A stretch of DNA of 64,000 nt from Shewanella glacialimarina. GTDB lineage: Bacteria > Pseudomonadota > Gammaproteobacteria > Enterobacterales > Shewanellaceae. The notes beneath the pieces were generated by a model. The model ran no database searches and was not told the origin of the DNA. It was given only the letters and a program-made list of their open reading frames with translations. This document shows, in pieces, positions 44,876 through 53,858 of this stretch (within the stretch, counting starts at the first letter, position 1; the number at the start of each line of letters is the position of its first letter). Location of the stretch: positions 1,178,001 through 1,242,000 of the forward strand of contig NZ_CP041216.1 of NCBI RefSeq assembly GCF_020511155.1, given 5' to 3'. A program made the position numbers and the translations under genes.

Positions 44876-46072
44876 ATGGCACTGTTTGAATATAAAGCTT
44901 ATGACAGCAATGGTTCTATAATTCAGAGCGAAGTCACTGCAGAAACGCTTGAGTCTGCAAAACAAAAGCTGCTTATAGAAAAGCTTATTATTGTAAATAT
45001 TAGCGAAAAAATCGCCAAAGATCCCTTCCACTTAGGTTTGTCCCAAAAACTAAGTTTAGATGAGCTTGAGTTTATTACCTCTGAATTGTCACTTCTATTA
45101 AGAAGTGGAGTTAAGATTGATAAAAGCCTACATATTTTAAGTAAAGGTAAAAGTAATACACCTTCAGGGAAATTGTTAACCGCTTTATCACAATCGGTTA
45201 AGCGAGGTGAGTCTCTATCAGAGGCTTTCTCACGCCACCCTGATTTCGACAATCTATATGTCAATCTTGTCAAAATAGGAGAGGCTAGTGGTGAACTCAG
45301 CAAAGTATTTGCAGGATTAGCCCGTGACTTGATTTTCAGGAAAGAATTAAAAAGTAAAATTATTCAATCACTAACTTATCCAAGTGTTATTTTAGTGGTT
45401 TGTATCTTAGCCATTTTATTTGTTTTCAACTTTATCGTACCTCAAATGGGTGGCTTGTTTGATGGTAATGACAACTTACCTTTTTATACACTATTTTTAC
45501 TAGACGCTAGTCGATGGATGCAATCCTACCAGTGGTTTTTAATTGGAGGTGTGCTTACATTTAGTATAGGTATCAAAATAGCATTACAAAAAGGACTGAT
45601 TAACGAACAGTTTGACGAGTTATTAATTAAGCTACCTTTATTCAAATCAGCCGTGCATCAAATAGAGCGCATTAGGTTTAATACCAGTATGTCGCTTATG
45701 TTAGACGCTGGCGTTCAACTTGACACTGCGATAGAACTTGCTGCAGGAACAGTTAAAAACAAATTTTTGAGAAATGGCTTGTTGTCTGCAAAATCAAAAG
45801 TGAAGCGCGGTGTAAGCTTAACTGAGGCGTTAAGTGCTAGCCCTATTTACCCTGACTTTTTCATTTCATTACTTGAGGTGGGTGAAGAAAGTGGACAGCT
45901 TACTCCCGTTTTTGAAGAAATTGCCAACAGAAGTCGTAATGACTTTGGTAGTTGGACGAGTAAAGTCACCAGCTTACTCGAGCCTTTAATGATTTTATTG
46001 ATGGGAGGCATTGTTGGATCTGTCGTTGTGGTGATGTTGCTAAGCATTATGTCGGTTAATGACGGTTTTTAA
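44876..46072 (+). CDS. Type II secretion inner-membrane platform protein, GspF-like
   Basis: The 398-residue protein begins MALFEYKAYDSNGSI, the standard N terminus of GspF/PilC. It carries two T2SSF domains (around 65-190 and 270-390), each followed by membrane spans: IIQSLTYPSVILVVCILAILFVFNFIVPQM and LLEPLMILLMGGIVGSVVVVML. A third span lies near 215. The motif GEASGELSKVF and its repeat GEESGQLTPVF are family signatures. It starts 2 bp after the ATPase gene and binds it at the membrane. Confidence 0.93.
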   Translation: MALFEYKAYDSNGSIIQSEVTAETLESAKQKLLIEKLIIVNISEKIAKDPFHLGLSQKLSLDELEFITSELSLLLRSGVKIDKSLHILSKGKSNTPSGKLLTALSQSVKRGESLSEAFSRHPDFDNLYVNLVKIGEASGELSKVFAGLARDLIFRKELKSKIIQSLTYPSVILVVCILAILFVFNFIVPQMGGLFDGNDNLPFYTLFLLDASRWMQSYQWFLIGGVLTFSIGIKIALQKGLINEQFDELLIKLPLFKSAVHQIERIRFNTSMSLMLDAGVQLDTAIELAAGTVKNKFLRNGLLSAKSKVKRGVSLTEALSASPIYPDFFISLLEVGEESGQLTPVFEEIANRSRNDFGSWTSKVTSLLEPLMILLMGGIVGSVVVVMLLSIMSVNDGF

Positions 46073-46678
46073 ATGAGCTTATTTATTAATTCTCTCAATA
46101 AAAACCAGACAGTTAAAAAAGGTATTGCTGGGGTAACACTGATTGAGTTGCTTGTTGTTATAGTGCTTCTTGGAATAACAATTACATTAGTTGGGCCGTT
46201 TACGTTTAAGCAAATAGAAAGCTCAAAGGCGCGTAATGAGCAGCTTTCTCTCCAACGCTGGCTACAGAAACAGAGCTTCTATGCCTTTACAAGTCAAAGT
46301 AACATAACAATTAAATTTGATGGTAAAGCAATATACAGCGTTGTAGAGCCTCAAACCTCACCGTTAGAACAGCAATTGTTAAATCACAATGCTAACCAGG
46401 ATACAGCATCTCTAGTCGCAAAAAATCAGCTTACAACTGAAACAAATTCTCGTTTTAAAAGTATAGATGACTTCCTGCAATTTGATGACAATCAGCAAGA
46501 CTTAACCAATGCATTGATACCAACGCATACCTTTGATTTCATTTTTTTTGAACCGCAGCAGCTTAATATTAATAATCATGGCTACTTCGATACAGGTATT
46601 TTAACTTATAGGATTAGAGGCGTAATTGTTGAGTTAAATGTATTAGACCTAATTGAAGGTGTCTCTAATGAGTCATAA
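46073..46678 (+). CDS. Minor pseudopilin, GspH-like
   Basis: This is a 201-residue type IV pilin-like protein. The processing site GIAG-VTLIELLVVIVLLG is preceded by a 20-residue basic leader, longer than usual. The globular part is Gln/Asn-rich with no Cys and no clear family domain. It begins directly at the gspF stop codon, and its end overlaps the next ATG. Assignment to the GspH position rests on order and pilin fold. Confidence 0.75.
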   Translation: MSLFINSLNKNQTVKKGIAGVTLIELLVVIVLLGITITLVGPFTFKQIESSKARNEQLSLQRWLQKQSFYAFTSQSNITIKFDGKAIYSVVEPQTSPLEQQLLNHNANQDTASLVAKNQLTTETNSRFKSIDDFLQFDDNQQDLTNALIPTHTFDFIFFEPQQLNINNHGYFDTGILTYRIRGVIVELNVLDLIEGVSNES

Positions 46679-47090
46679 ACAACAAGGTTTCACCCTTATT
46701 GAAGTGTTAATTGCGGCAACAATATTATTTGCCGTTATAGGTGCTGTTAGCCAAACATATCAAGGGGCATTAATTGCTAGCACTAAAGCGACTAGAAGTG
46801 CTGAATTGTTGGGCGTTACGCCATTATTACTCGACACAATAAGGTTTAGGCTTAAATTAGAAAACAAAACTAATACCATTAATGATGAGGGCATTATTAA
46901 TGGTTTTGAGTTTTATTGGACAGCAACCGTTATTGAAAAAGGCTCTCCACCATCAAGATTTAGTCCTGAGGATGGTGAGATAATTAACTTTAACGATAAG
47001 TTTTATATTTGGGAAGTTGAGTTAACCTTGAAAAAACAGGACTTCACCAAATCTTTTGTGTTTAATGAGTTAACCTGGGGTGCTATGTAA
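46668..47090 (+). CDS. Minor pseudopilin, GspI-like
   Basis: A 140-residue pilin-like protein starts at the ATG 46668, which overlaps the previous stop codon; an upstream GTG-type start would duplicate 5 residues. Processing site QQG-FTLIEVLIAATILFAV, Glu5 present. Short globular domain with WTATVIEKG and FYIWEVELTLKK strands as in GspI. Its TAA stop shares a base with the next ATG (TAATG), indicating tight translational coupling. Confidence 0.78.
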   Translation: MSHKQQGFTLIEVLIAATILFAVIGAVSQTYQGALIASTKATRSAELLGVTPLLLDTIRFRLKLENKTNTINDEGIINGFEFYWTATVIEKGSPPSRFSPEDGEIINFNDKFYIWEVELTLKKQDFTKSFVFNELTWGAM

Positions 47091-47785
47091 TGTTCATTCG
47101 ACATAGCAGCGTAAGTCGTGGTTTTACATTAATAGAATTGCTAATAGCAATGCTCGTCATGAGTATGGTTATGTATGTGGGGAGTTTGAGTTTTGCCACT
47201 TTTAGTCAGCGATGGCAAAAAGATGTTGGTAGTTTCAATTATGAAGTTAATAAAGCTAAAAACTTAGTACTTTTACAACAAATGTTGCGTGGCGTTTCAA
47301 ATTATATTGTCAAAAATGATGACGATAAGATGATTTATTTTTTTCAAGGTAACGCTAAATATCTATTGTTTGTCACTAATAATCCTCTTTTTAACTCTGG
47401 AAGTCCCGCACTTGTAAGGTTAAGTGTTAGGGTTCAAGAGGACGGCAAGCAACAGCTTAAATATGAAGAGTCCTCATTTGAGCATAACCCGTTAATCAAC
47501 GCAGCAAAACTGCCTCAGCCTGAATTCAGTAAAGTGTTATTTACCGATGATAATATTAGATTTAATTTTTATGGCTGGGAAAGTCAAAATCATAGAGCAG
47601 CTTTTTTTGAAGGGGAGGAGGAAGTTGCCCCTAAGTGGCTTGCTGAATACTTTTCGGACAAAACAGGAATGTTACCTTATGCAGTTAACATTACTTGGGC
47701 AGAAAACGAGCCAATTATATTTCCATTAGCCAACGATAATGCCTACCAACTATTGTTTAGTCACAACGTAAAAGATAATGGTTAA
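47090..47785 (+). CDS. Minor pseudopilin, GspJ-like
   Basis: The 231-residue pilin-like protein has processing site RG-FTLIELLIAMLVMSMV with Glu5, then a larger globular domain (NLVLLQQMLRGVSNYI, LPYAVNITWAEN) that fits the usual size of GspJ. With the GspI- and GspK-like proteins it should form the pseudopilus tip complex. The start overlaps the preceding stop codon by one base. No signal of transfer or decay was seen. Confidence 0.78.
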   Translation: MFIRHSSVSRGFTLIELLIAMLVMSMVMYVGSLSFATFSQRWQKDVGSFNYEVNKAKNLVLLQQMLRGVSNYIVKNDDDKMIYFFQGNAKYLLFVTNNPLFNSGSPALVRLSVRVQEDGKQQLKYEESSFEHNPLINAAKLPQPEFSKVLFTDDNIRFNFYGWESQNHRAAFFEGEEEVAPKWLAEYFSDKTGMLPYAVNITWAENEPIIFPLANDNAYQLLFSHNVKDNG

Positions 47786-47788
47786 CCT

Positions 47789-48685
47789 ATGCATATTCTA
47801 ATAGCCTCACCTAGCCAGCTAAGGGCTTGCCAATCTTTTCAACAAGGTATCGCTTTGATACAGGTATTATTGCTAAGTGCTATTTTAGCAATGATGGCGC
47901 TACATTTTACCTTATCAAGTCGGCAACAGGTTAACATAGCAACTGATTTACAAAATAAAATAGACGCTGAAGTTCAAATGCGCACGTTAGAAAGTAAGGT
48001 ACTTTTTGCTTTACTCACACTGCCAAGAAGCGAGCTAGAACAAGATGAACAACAAAGTAATGTGATAGGCCGTAACTGGAATTTTTTTGGAAAGCCTTTT
48101 AAAGCCGCCAATAATGCCACTGTAAGTTTTCAAGATATTAATGGTTTGCTGTCTGTTTATGGCACGGCATATAGCAAACCTTTAGAGCGTTTGCTACTAC
48201 AATTTGGTCAGTCATCGCAACAAGCAAAAATTATTCTTTCCAATTTACACCATTGGCAGGGTTTGACCAGAGAGAGTTTTAATCGTGCTGAAAACCAGCA
48301 AGTACGCGGCGATTATCTGGCAAATGTGGCTGAACTCAAATTGATAGCCGGTATTGACGACATTCTTTATGAAAAACTTGCACCTGTAGTAACAACATTG
48401 CAGAATGTGCTGTTTAATCCTATGACAGCACCGCTGCCAGTACTGGAAGTGCTTATGCCTGCTGATATAGCACAAGAGGTTGAGCGGTTACGTCAAGAAG
48501 GGCAGCTAACAAAGCAGCGGTTCACCGAGCTGACCCAAATTGTTGAAGATGACACCATTACATTCGCGCCCGGTCGTCGGCAATTTATAAATATGAACGT
48601 ACTGGTAGGCCATTCAATTGTTACTCGTCGTATGGTTGTCTATATTCGCCCAGAGAATCAGATCCCTTTAGTATGGTTCCAGTAA
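47789..48685 (+). CDS. Minor pseudopilin GspK-like, tip protein without Glu5
   Basis: The 298-residue protein has the processing site QQG-IALIQVLLLSAILAMMA, where position 5 is Gln rather than Glu, the hallmark of GspK. The long alpha-helical insertion (around 110-245) with DINGLLSVYG and VAELKLIAGIDDILYEKL fits the GspK family. It would sit at the pseudopilus tip. It starts 3 bp after the gspJ-like stop. Confidence 0.82.
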   Translation: MHILIASPSQLRACQSFQQGIALIQVLLLSAILAMMALHFTLSSRQQVNIATDLQNKIDAEVQMRTLESKVLFALLTLPRSELEQDEQQSNVIGRNWNFFGKPFKAANNATVSFQDINGLLSVYGTAYSKPLERLLLQFGQSSQQAKIILSNLHHWQGLTRESFNRAENQQVRGDYLANVAELKLIAGIDDILYEKLAPVVTTLQNVLFNPMTAPLPVLEVLMPADIAQEVERLRQEGQLTKQRFTELTQIVEDDTITFAPGRRQFINMNVLVGHSIVTRRMVVYIRPENQIPLVWFQ

Positions 48686-48708
48686 TCGTTAAACTTTAAG
48701 AGCAAAAA

Positions 48709-49935
48709 ATGCGCAATGTTATTGATAACCTTTTAAATAAAATAAAAACAATAGTTTTAAATCAGGTTATATATCTTGATTCAACAGCTTTTCGCTTTCA
48801 CAAAAATGACGTTCGAGCAGATGGGGTTTACTCATTTATTCCGTTAGAAAGTGTTCAAGATGACACGCAAATCCCTAAATCAGTAGTGACTATCTTAAGT
48901 CGCAATTGCTACCATGAGCACGTGCAGTGGTATCCAATTACTAAAAAATCTGATGTGTTGAAGGTGGTTAAATTACAGTCGCAAACTTCGACTTTGCCTG
49001 TTTTATTTATTATCGGCAAAGTATTCAATGGCCAAACTCCGGTCACTTATTATCATCTTAATGATTTATCTACCAAGGTTAACTCCTGGTTAATGGTGCC
49101 GGAAACTAGCCTGCTGTCACAACCATTTGTAGCTGAAACACTAATAAGCTATCAAACCTTAGCGCCTTCCAATACTGTTTTTATAGCAAAAGGGGTGTCT
49201 GGTAGTTCATCCACTTTGAAAGGAGGCGTTATTCAAAGTGATCAACAGTTCGCTATGTCAACGGGTGTTGTTCTAACCAATAGGGTGACATTAGCAACAG
49301 ATGAGCATGCAAAAATATTAAACATGCAGCTGAAAAAGCTCTATAAAATTTCTTTATCGGGGTTATTTAGCAAAGCAAGGTTGTCATCAGCAAGTTTTAC
49401 CACTTTATTTTCAAAACTAGTTTTGCCTACACTTGCTGTTATAACCGTCTATTTAGTGCTATCAGTTCAAATATCCAGTGTGATTGCACAGCACACCAAA
49501 AGTGAATTAAGCGCTGCAACAAAAGAGGCTAATGAAGTCTTAAACCAGTATAATCAAATCAACAATATGATTGCACGGTATAAGCTAGTGGCAGATAAAG
49601 TGCCAGTACGTACCGAGCTACTGGCTGTTTGGCAAGTATTAGCGCCTTTATATCAATCAGGCATGACCATCAGCTCTGTGCGTCAGAATCAACAAAAAAT
49701 CACCTTACAATTCTCAGCGGCGTCAGCCTCTAATTCATTACAATTATTAATACAACAACCAGGTGTAACCAATGCCAGTTTTGTCGGGCCAGTAAATCGC
49801 CAGGGCAACTTTGACACAGCTACCGTTTTATTTGAGCTAGCAACAATTGAAATCGATGAACAGTCTGTTGAAGTGCAGCTAGGTTCTAACGAGTTATCAT
49901 CAAACGAAATATCGTTAACTGCGGAGGAACGTTAA
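48709..49935 (+). CDS. Inner-membrane assembly protein, GspL-like
   Basis: The 408-residue protein has an N-terminal cytoplasmic part (about 1-235), one membrane span (LVLPTLAVITVYLVLSVQI), a periplasmic coiled coil and a small ferredoxin-like domain with SGMTISSVRQNQQKITLQF. This layout (actin-like cytoplasmic part, single span, small periplasmic domain) fits GspL or a PilM-PilN fusion, but similarity to classical GspL is weak. It should couple the ATPase to the periplasmic machinery. AAGAG precedes the ATG. Confidence 0.68.
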   Translation: MRNVIDNLLNKIKTIVLNQVIYLDSTAFRFHKNDVRADGVYSFIPLESVQDDTQIPKSVVTILSRNCYHEHVQWYPITKKSDVLKVVKLQSQTSTLPVLFIIGKVFNGQTPVTYYHLNDLSTKVNSWLMVPETSLLSQPFVAETLISYQTLAPSNTVFIAKGVSGSSSTLKGGVIQSDQQFAMSTGVVLTNRVTLATDEHAKILNMQLKKLYKISLSGLFSKARLSSASFTTLFSKLVLPTLAVITVYLVLSVQISSVIAQHTKSELSAATKEANEVLNQYNQINNMIARYKLVADKVPVRTELLAVWQVLAPLYQSGMTISSVRQNQQKITLQFSAASASNSLQLLIQQPGVTNASFVGPVNRQGNFDTATVLFELATIEIDEQSVEVQLGSNELSSNEISLTAEER

Positions 49936-50501
49936 TGCAGGAGTTAATGAAGTATAAACATTATTTACTGTTGATTGGGTTGCTCATTTTAATCAAATAT
50001 ATTTGGTTACCATTATGGGACTCAAAACAAGACAACTGGCAAAATCAGCAGTATTTACAGTCTAATTTGAATAAGACCCGTGCTTTATTAGCGATAAAAC
50101 AAGACATGAGCCATGCCCACATGGTTATGTCACAGCGTTTAGCCGAGGCTGAGTCGGGTTTAGCATCAACCGATAACCTTATTAGCTATAAGTTAACTAC
50201 GCAGTCTAATTTAGAGAAGTTATTTAAACGATTTGACATAGTCATCAGTAACTCTACATGGCGCGATGGCTTAATTGATGAAGGTGTTCAATCTTTGTTC
50301 TTAGATATACGTTATAGTGGGTCGTTGATCCAGTATCTAAGCTTTTTAGATGACCTACAGCAAGGTGAGCAATATTCAAATATTACTATCGATACCAATC
50401 AGATTAATGTCAGCGGTCAGTCTGCAGATAATCTTGGCTCTATTAATGGGGCGATGTCGTTAAGTTTGGCTGTCAAAATAACTTCAGTGGAGGAGCTGTA
50501 A
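49935..50501 (+). CDS. Inner-membrane assembly protein, GspM/PilO-like
   Basis: The 188-residue protein has one N-terminal span (HYLLLIGLLILIKYIWLPLW), a coiled coil around 35-85, then a ferredoxin-like periplasmic domain (LFLDIRYSGSLIQYLSFLDDLQQ). This is the plan of PilO and GspM, partner of GspL. Its ATG overlaps the gspL-like TAA (TAATG), with GGAGG ahead. Confidence 0.7.
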   Translation: MQELMKYKHYLLLIGLLILIKYIWLPLWDSKQDNWQNQQYLQSNLNKTRALLAIKQDMSHAHMVMSQRLAEAESGLASTDNLISYKLTTQSNLEKLFKRFDIVISNSTWRDGLIDEGVQSLFLDIRYSGSLIQYLSFLDDLQQGEQYSNITIDTNQINVSGQSADNLGSINGAMSLSLAVKITSVEEL

Positions 50502-51175
50502 TGTCAGTACTTTCTTTCGATAATGCAGTTGATTCAAACAGTCATAATAAATTACCAACTATGTTCGCCACTAAGTTAAAAACCGTATTAATGGCATTAG
50601 CGTGCGTAATCACTTTATTACTGGTTGACTACATGTTGTCGCCATCGGCGGAGCAATTTGGCGAGTCAGACTTACTGCCTGAACTTCCGCAATCATTCAA
50701 AGCAAAGGCTTCTGCTACACTGGGCGAGCAGGTTATTGCTCAGTATAATCAGTTTGAAAAAACAGAGGTGGCAGAAGTTGTTGAAGATAAGCAAAACAGC
50801 ACAACTGAACAACATCTCTCAATTGAACAACAAAATAAACAGTCCGGTTTATTACGCCAACTGTATATGGGTAATGTCATTTACCGCCTCAGTGGCATTG
50901 TAAAGTCAACCAATGCCAATAACCAATATAAAGCAGCTCTCAGTTTGACATACCTAGACACAGCAACCGAGCGCTTGGCTATAGAAGTTAATGACAGCAA
51001 TGAAAGCGAACAAAAAGTAGATAAAAAAGACAAACCTTATGTCACTCTGGTTCAAGGTGAAAGGTTAAATAAATATGTGGTTGAGTCCGTCAGTCACAAA
51101 CGTATTGTGTTAAATGATAATGGCCGCAGGCTTTGGTTGGAGTTATTTCTTCAATCAGAAACAAGTGAAAATTGA
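50501..51175 (+). CDS. Inner-membrane clamp protein, GspC/PilP-like
   Basis: The 224-residue protein has a short cytoplasmic start, one span (TVLMALACVITLLLVDYML) and a periplasmic region with a Glu/Gln-rich linker and a C-terminal beta domain (YRLSGIVKSTNANNQYKAAL, VQGERLNKYVVESVSHKRIVL). The latter resembles the homology region of GspC, which contacts the secretin N0 domain. No PDZ domain is visible. It starts by TAATG overlap with GGAGGAG ahead. Its place just before the secretin gene supports the call. Confidence 0.68.
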   Translation: MSVLSFDNAVDSNSHNKLPTMFATKLKTVLMALACVITLLLVDYMLSPSAEQFGESDLLPELPQSFKAKASATLGEQVIAQYNQFEKTEVAEVVEDKQNSTTEQHLSIEQQNKQSGLLRQLYMGNVIYRLSGIVKSTNANNQYKAALSLTYLDTATERLAIEVNDSNESEQKVDKKDKPYVTLVQGERLNKYVVESVSHKRIVLNDNGRRLWLELFLQSETSEN

Positions 51176-51204
51176 TTTAAAGGCCAATTTTTGCAATTAT
51201 CGCC

Positions 51205-51236
51205 AAACCAAACGCGCAAGAGTTTGGTTTCTTTCT
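51205..51236 (+). terminator. Weak hairpin between the gspC-like and secretin genes
   Basis: AAACCAAAC and GTTTGGTTT form a 9-bp stem over 8 bases, followed by CTTTCTTAATT. The interrupted T tract suggests a partial terminator, so the secretin gene may be transcribed at a different level from the rest. Confidence 0.5.
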
Positions 51237-51300
51237 TAATTGGTATCTATTTATTTTTTATAAAGCCATAAAAATTAACTGTTAATAGCAAAATAGACGA

Positions 51301-53421
51301 ATGAAAACTAAAGTGGAAATTTTAAATATGCCAGATCAAACGGCTAAAACAAGCTTCAAAATACAACGACTTTTAGGTCAGCTAAAAGTCGTTATGCTAG
51401 TGTCTAGTAGCATAATGCTTATTAATGGGTGTGCCAATAGTCAACAAGCCGATAATCGGCCCGCTAAAAAGTTAGATTCATCATATCTTGTTAGCACTAA
51501 TGTTGACGGGAAACCTGTCGTCAATAACAATGCCGTGGTTCAAGAGAGTCTTAACGATGAAGATGTCAATACTTCGCTGATAAGAGTGCCATCGTTAGTT
51601 AAAAATAAAGTCGGCTTCAGCAATGATGAAGCAATTGCAGACAGTTTTTCGGCGCAACCGACTATGACTATCGCAGCTGACAACATGCCATTGAATGATT
51701 TTTTGCATTACTCTTTTGGCGAACTGTTGCAAACAAGTTATGTATTAGGCCAAAACCTAGCAGACGATTCAAATTCAGTAACGTTAAATTTACAAGAAAA
51801 AATCAGTCCACAAAAATTGTTTAGTTTAGTTGAGCAATTATTGCTGCAGCGCAACATTGGTATTAAAAGGCAGAATGAGGTTTTATACATACACAAACTC
51901 AGCGCCGAAAGTGGTCAAGCTACCGCTGTGGGCTATGGCCGTACAGTAGACAGCGTGCCAAATGCAATCAATGTTCAGCAAATAGTGCCATTAAGATATT
52001 TGATTAATCCAAACTCACTAAAAACATTAAGAGATATTACCGGCGTCGCGACCGATGCTGATGTTTCTCAAGGCGTTTTATTTTTAACCGGTAGTAAAGA
52101 GCAAGTTATACGCTCTCTTGAATTACTGGCACTACTAGATGCCCCCGGCAGCATTAGCCGAAATATTGGTTTTTTAAAATTAATGTATGTTGATACCGAC
52201 ACCTTTATAAAAGCAATTACTGAAATTTTGCAAAATGAGGGCATTATGGGCGATAGCGGCAGTAGAGATAATCGTATCTCCCTAGTGCCTATTAGCCAAT
52301 TGGGTGCGGTAGCCGTTTTTGCAAGTGAAGCAGACTTTATCAACAGGGTAGAGTTTTGGGCTAAACAAATCGATAAACCAAGTAAAGGTAACGAAAAACA
52401 ATATTTTGTTTATACGCCTAAATTTGCCAGGGCATCTGATCTTGGCCAAAGTGTATCAGCGTTAATCTCAGGCAGAAGCGTGTCAAGCCAGCAGGCTGAA
52501 CAATCTTCTGTAGATAAAGCTGCCGCGATAGAAAATACCGCTGCCAACCAATCAAACATCAGTAGCGCAAGTAACGATGAAATCAATATGGTGGTTGATG
52601 AGCGATCAAATGCATTGATATTTTATACCTCAGGCACAGAATATCAGGCAATACTGCCGTTGGTATCCCGCCTAGATGTTATGCCAAAACAAGTGGTACT
52701 AGAGGTGTCTATTGTTGAGGTGACATTAACTGAAGAATTTAAGTTTGGGGTTGATATGGCATTTAGCTCAGGTAACTTTAATTTAAGTAACGCTTTTGGC
52801 GCTGCTGATATTAGTGGCTCGGTGTTAAAGTGGGCCAGTGGCGGCAACAGTATTGACGCCCAAGCCTTTGAAAGTAATAAATGGGTCAATGTATTATCTA
52901 AGCCGAGCTTACTAGTAAGAGATGGTGTTTCAGCCACAATTCAAGTCGGTACCGACATTCCGGTTGTGGGTAAAACAACCACAGACCCAACCAACGGTAT
53001 CACTAAGTCGGTAGAGTATCGTAAAACCGGTATTGAATTAACGGTAACACCAACCATTAACGCCCAGGGCGTGGTGATAATGACCATAAGTCAAAGTAAC
53101 TCTAATCAAGTCGATGGCGGCACTGATGTAGAAGGTAACCCACAAATATTTGAGCGCAGTATTGATACTGAAGTAGTTGCTGAAAGTGGTCAAACGGTTA
53201 TTTTAGGCGGTTTAATAAGCGAAAACTCGAATGATAATAAATCTGGCTTACCCTGGTTAAGCCAAATCCCCGTTTTTGGTAGCTTATTTGGCACCACAAC
53301 AGAAAGTAAAGTGAAAACTGAGCTAGTAATAATGGTGACCCCAAAAGTGATTCAGCGCAGCGATGAGTGGAATGAAGTGAAAGAGCAGTTTTCAAAGGGA
53401 TTGCAATTCATTGAACTTTAA
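51301..53421 (+). CDS. Secretin, GspD-like, with lipoprotein signal
   Basis: The 706-residue outer-membrane secretin has a basic leader and a lipobox LINGC (Cys44), so it is probably lipid-anchored and may not need a pilotin. N0/N1-type modules lie in about 110-390. The secretin core follows with LEVSIVEVTLTEEFKFGVD, GVSATIQVGTDIPVVG, GIELTVTPTINAQGVV and VILGGLISENSND, closing with GLPWLSQIPVFGSLFGT. A second start at 51328 is possible. It lies 125 bp from the rest of the operon, after a weak hairpin, and is the last secretion gene before the S-layer-like gene. Confidence 0.92.
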   Translation: MKTKVEILNMPDQTAKTSFKIQRLLGQLKVVMLVSSSIMLINGCANSQQADNRPAKKLDSSYLVSTNVDGKPVVNNNAVVQESLNDEDVNTSLIRVPSLVKNKVGFSNDEAIADSFSAQPTMTIAADNMPLNDFLHYSFGELLQTSYVLGQNLADDSNSVTLNLQEKISPQKLFSLVEQLLLQRNIGIKRQNEVLYIHKLSAESGQATAVGYGRTVDSVPNAINVQQIVPLRYLINPNSLKTLRDITGVATDADVSQGVLFLTGSKEQVIRSLELLALLDAPGSISRNIGFLKLMYVDTDTFIKAITEILQNEGIMGDSGSRDNRISLVPISQLGAVAVFASEADFINRVEFWAKQIDKPSKGNEKQYFVYTPKFARASDLGQSVSALISGRSVSSQQAEQSSVDKAAAIENTAANQSNISSASNDEINMVVDERSNALIFYTSGTEYQAILPLVSRLDVMPKQVVLEVSIVEVTLTEEFKFGVDMAFSSGNFNLSNAFGAADISGSVLKWASGGNSIDAQAFESNKWVNVLSKPSLLVRDGVSATIQVGTDIPVVGKTTTDPTNGITKSVEYRKTGIELTVTPTINAQGVVIMTISQSNSNQVDGGTDVEGNPQIFERSIDTEVVAESGQTVILGGLISENSNDNKSGLPWLSQIPVFGSLFGTTTESKVKTELVIMVTPKVIQRSDEWNEVKEQFSKGLQFIEL

Positions 53422-53476
53422 TGTGTTTTAAAGTTGATGTTAAATATATGTTATTATGGTTTTTTTTATGTTGCAG

Positions 53477-53505
53477 TTGTTTGCAATAGCGGTTTCTCTT
53501 ATAAT
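53477..53505 (+). promoter_or_regulatory. Likely promoter of the abundant exported-protein gene
   Basis: TTGTTT (53477-53482) and a perfect TATAAT (53500-53505) are spaced 17 bp. Transcription would start near 53512, leaving a leader of about 345 nt. Confidence 0.5.
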
Positions 53506-53667
53506 CAACGCACTGGTTTTTATAAGGCCTGATTAACGGAATTAACTTTTTAAAAGTTTGATGTTTGCCACAATATTTCAATAAGTTATTAGTGGTAGGT
53601 CGTTTTGTGAGCACATGTTCATTCTGTTATTGACATATGATGGTGAATACATAAAACTATAGTCGGA

Positions 53668-53849
53668 AAGTTAAAGTAATGTGCGCTAGAGGATACTAGT
53701 GCTTCTAGCTTAACTTTACAAAAGCCATTGAGAAATTATAGAATCAACTGAATGGTTTAAATTTAGCTTTCTATCGAAAGTTGTAATATAACGGAACAAA
53801 TAAGTTAATAAATGATTTATTGCTGCTTGTTCCAATTTCATGAAATTGG
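53668..53849 (+). promoter_or_regulatory. Structured 5' leader of the abundant exported-protein gene
   Basis: Several nested inverted repeats are visible. AAGTTAA plus GCTAGA (53669-53690) face TCTAGC plus TTAACTT (53704-53716). GGAACAA (53793-53799) faces TTGTTCC (53827-53833) around the small palindrome AATAAAT-G-ATTTATT. The perfect 18-bp palindrome CCAATTTCATGAAATTGG (53832-53849) ends in the first bases of the ribosome site GGAG. The last two structures share the CC at 53832-53833, so they compete or stack. Such leaders stabilise mRNAs of very abundant envelope proteins; that role is inferred. Confidence 0.55.
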
Positions 53850-53858
53850 AGATTTAAA

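Noticed and set aside
44923-45303. A 126-codon minus-strand frame inside the gspF-like gene
   Set aside because: Shadow of a well-supported gene; Ser/Leu-rich with no motif and no ribosome site.
42796-53421. MSHA or type IVa pilus biogenesis operon
   Set aside because: The major subunit has a GspG-type C-terminal domain with the calcium-site motif, a GspK-like tip protein lacking Glu5 is present, and no MshA-type pilin or MSHA-specific genes are seen, so a type II system fits better.
53408-53614. A 68-codon minus-strand frame in the leader region of the S-layer-like gene
   Set aside because: It overlaps the likely promoter and leader; composition is random (Lys/Asn/His/Tyr-rich).
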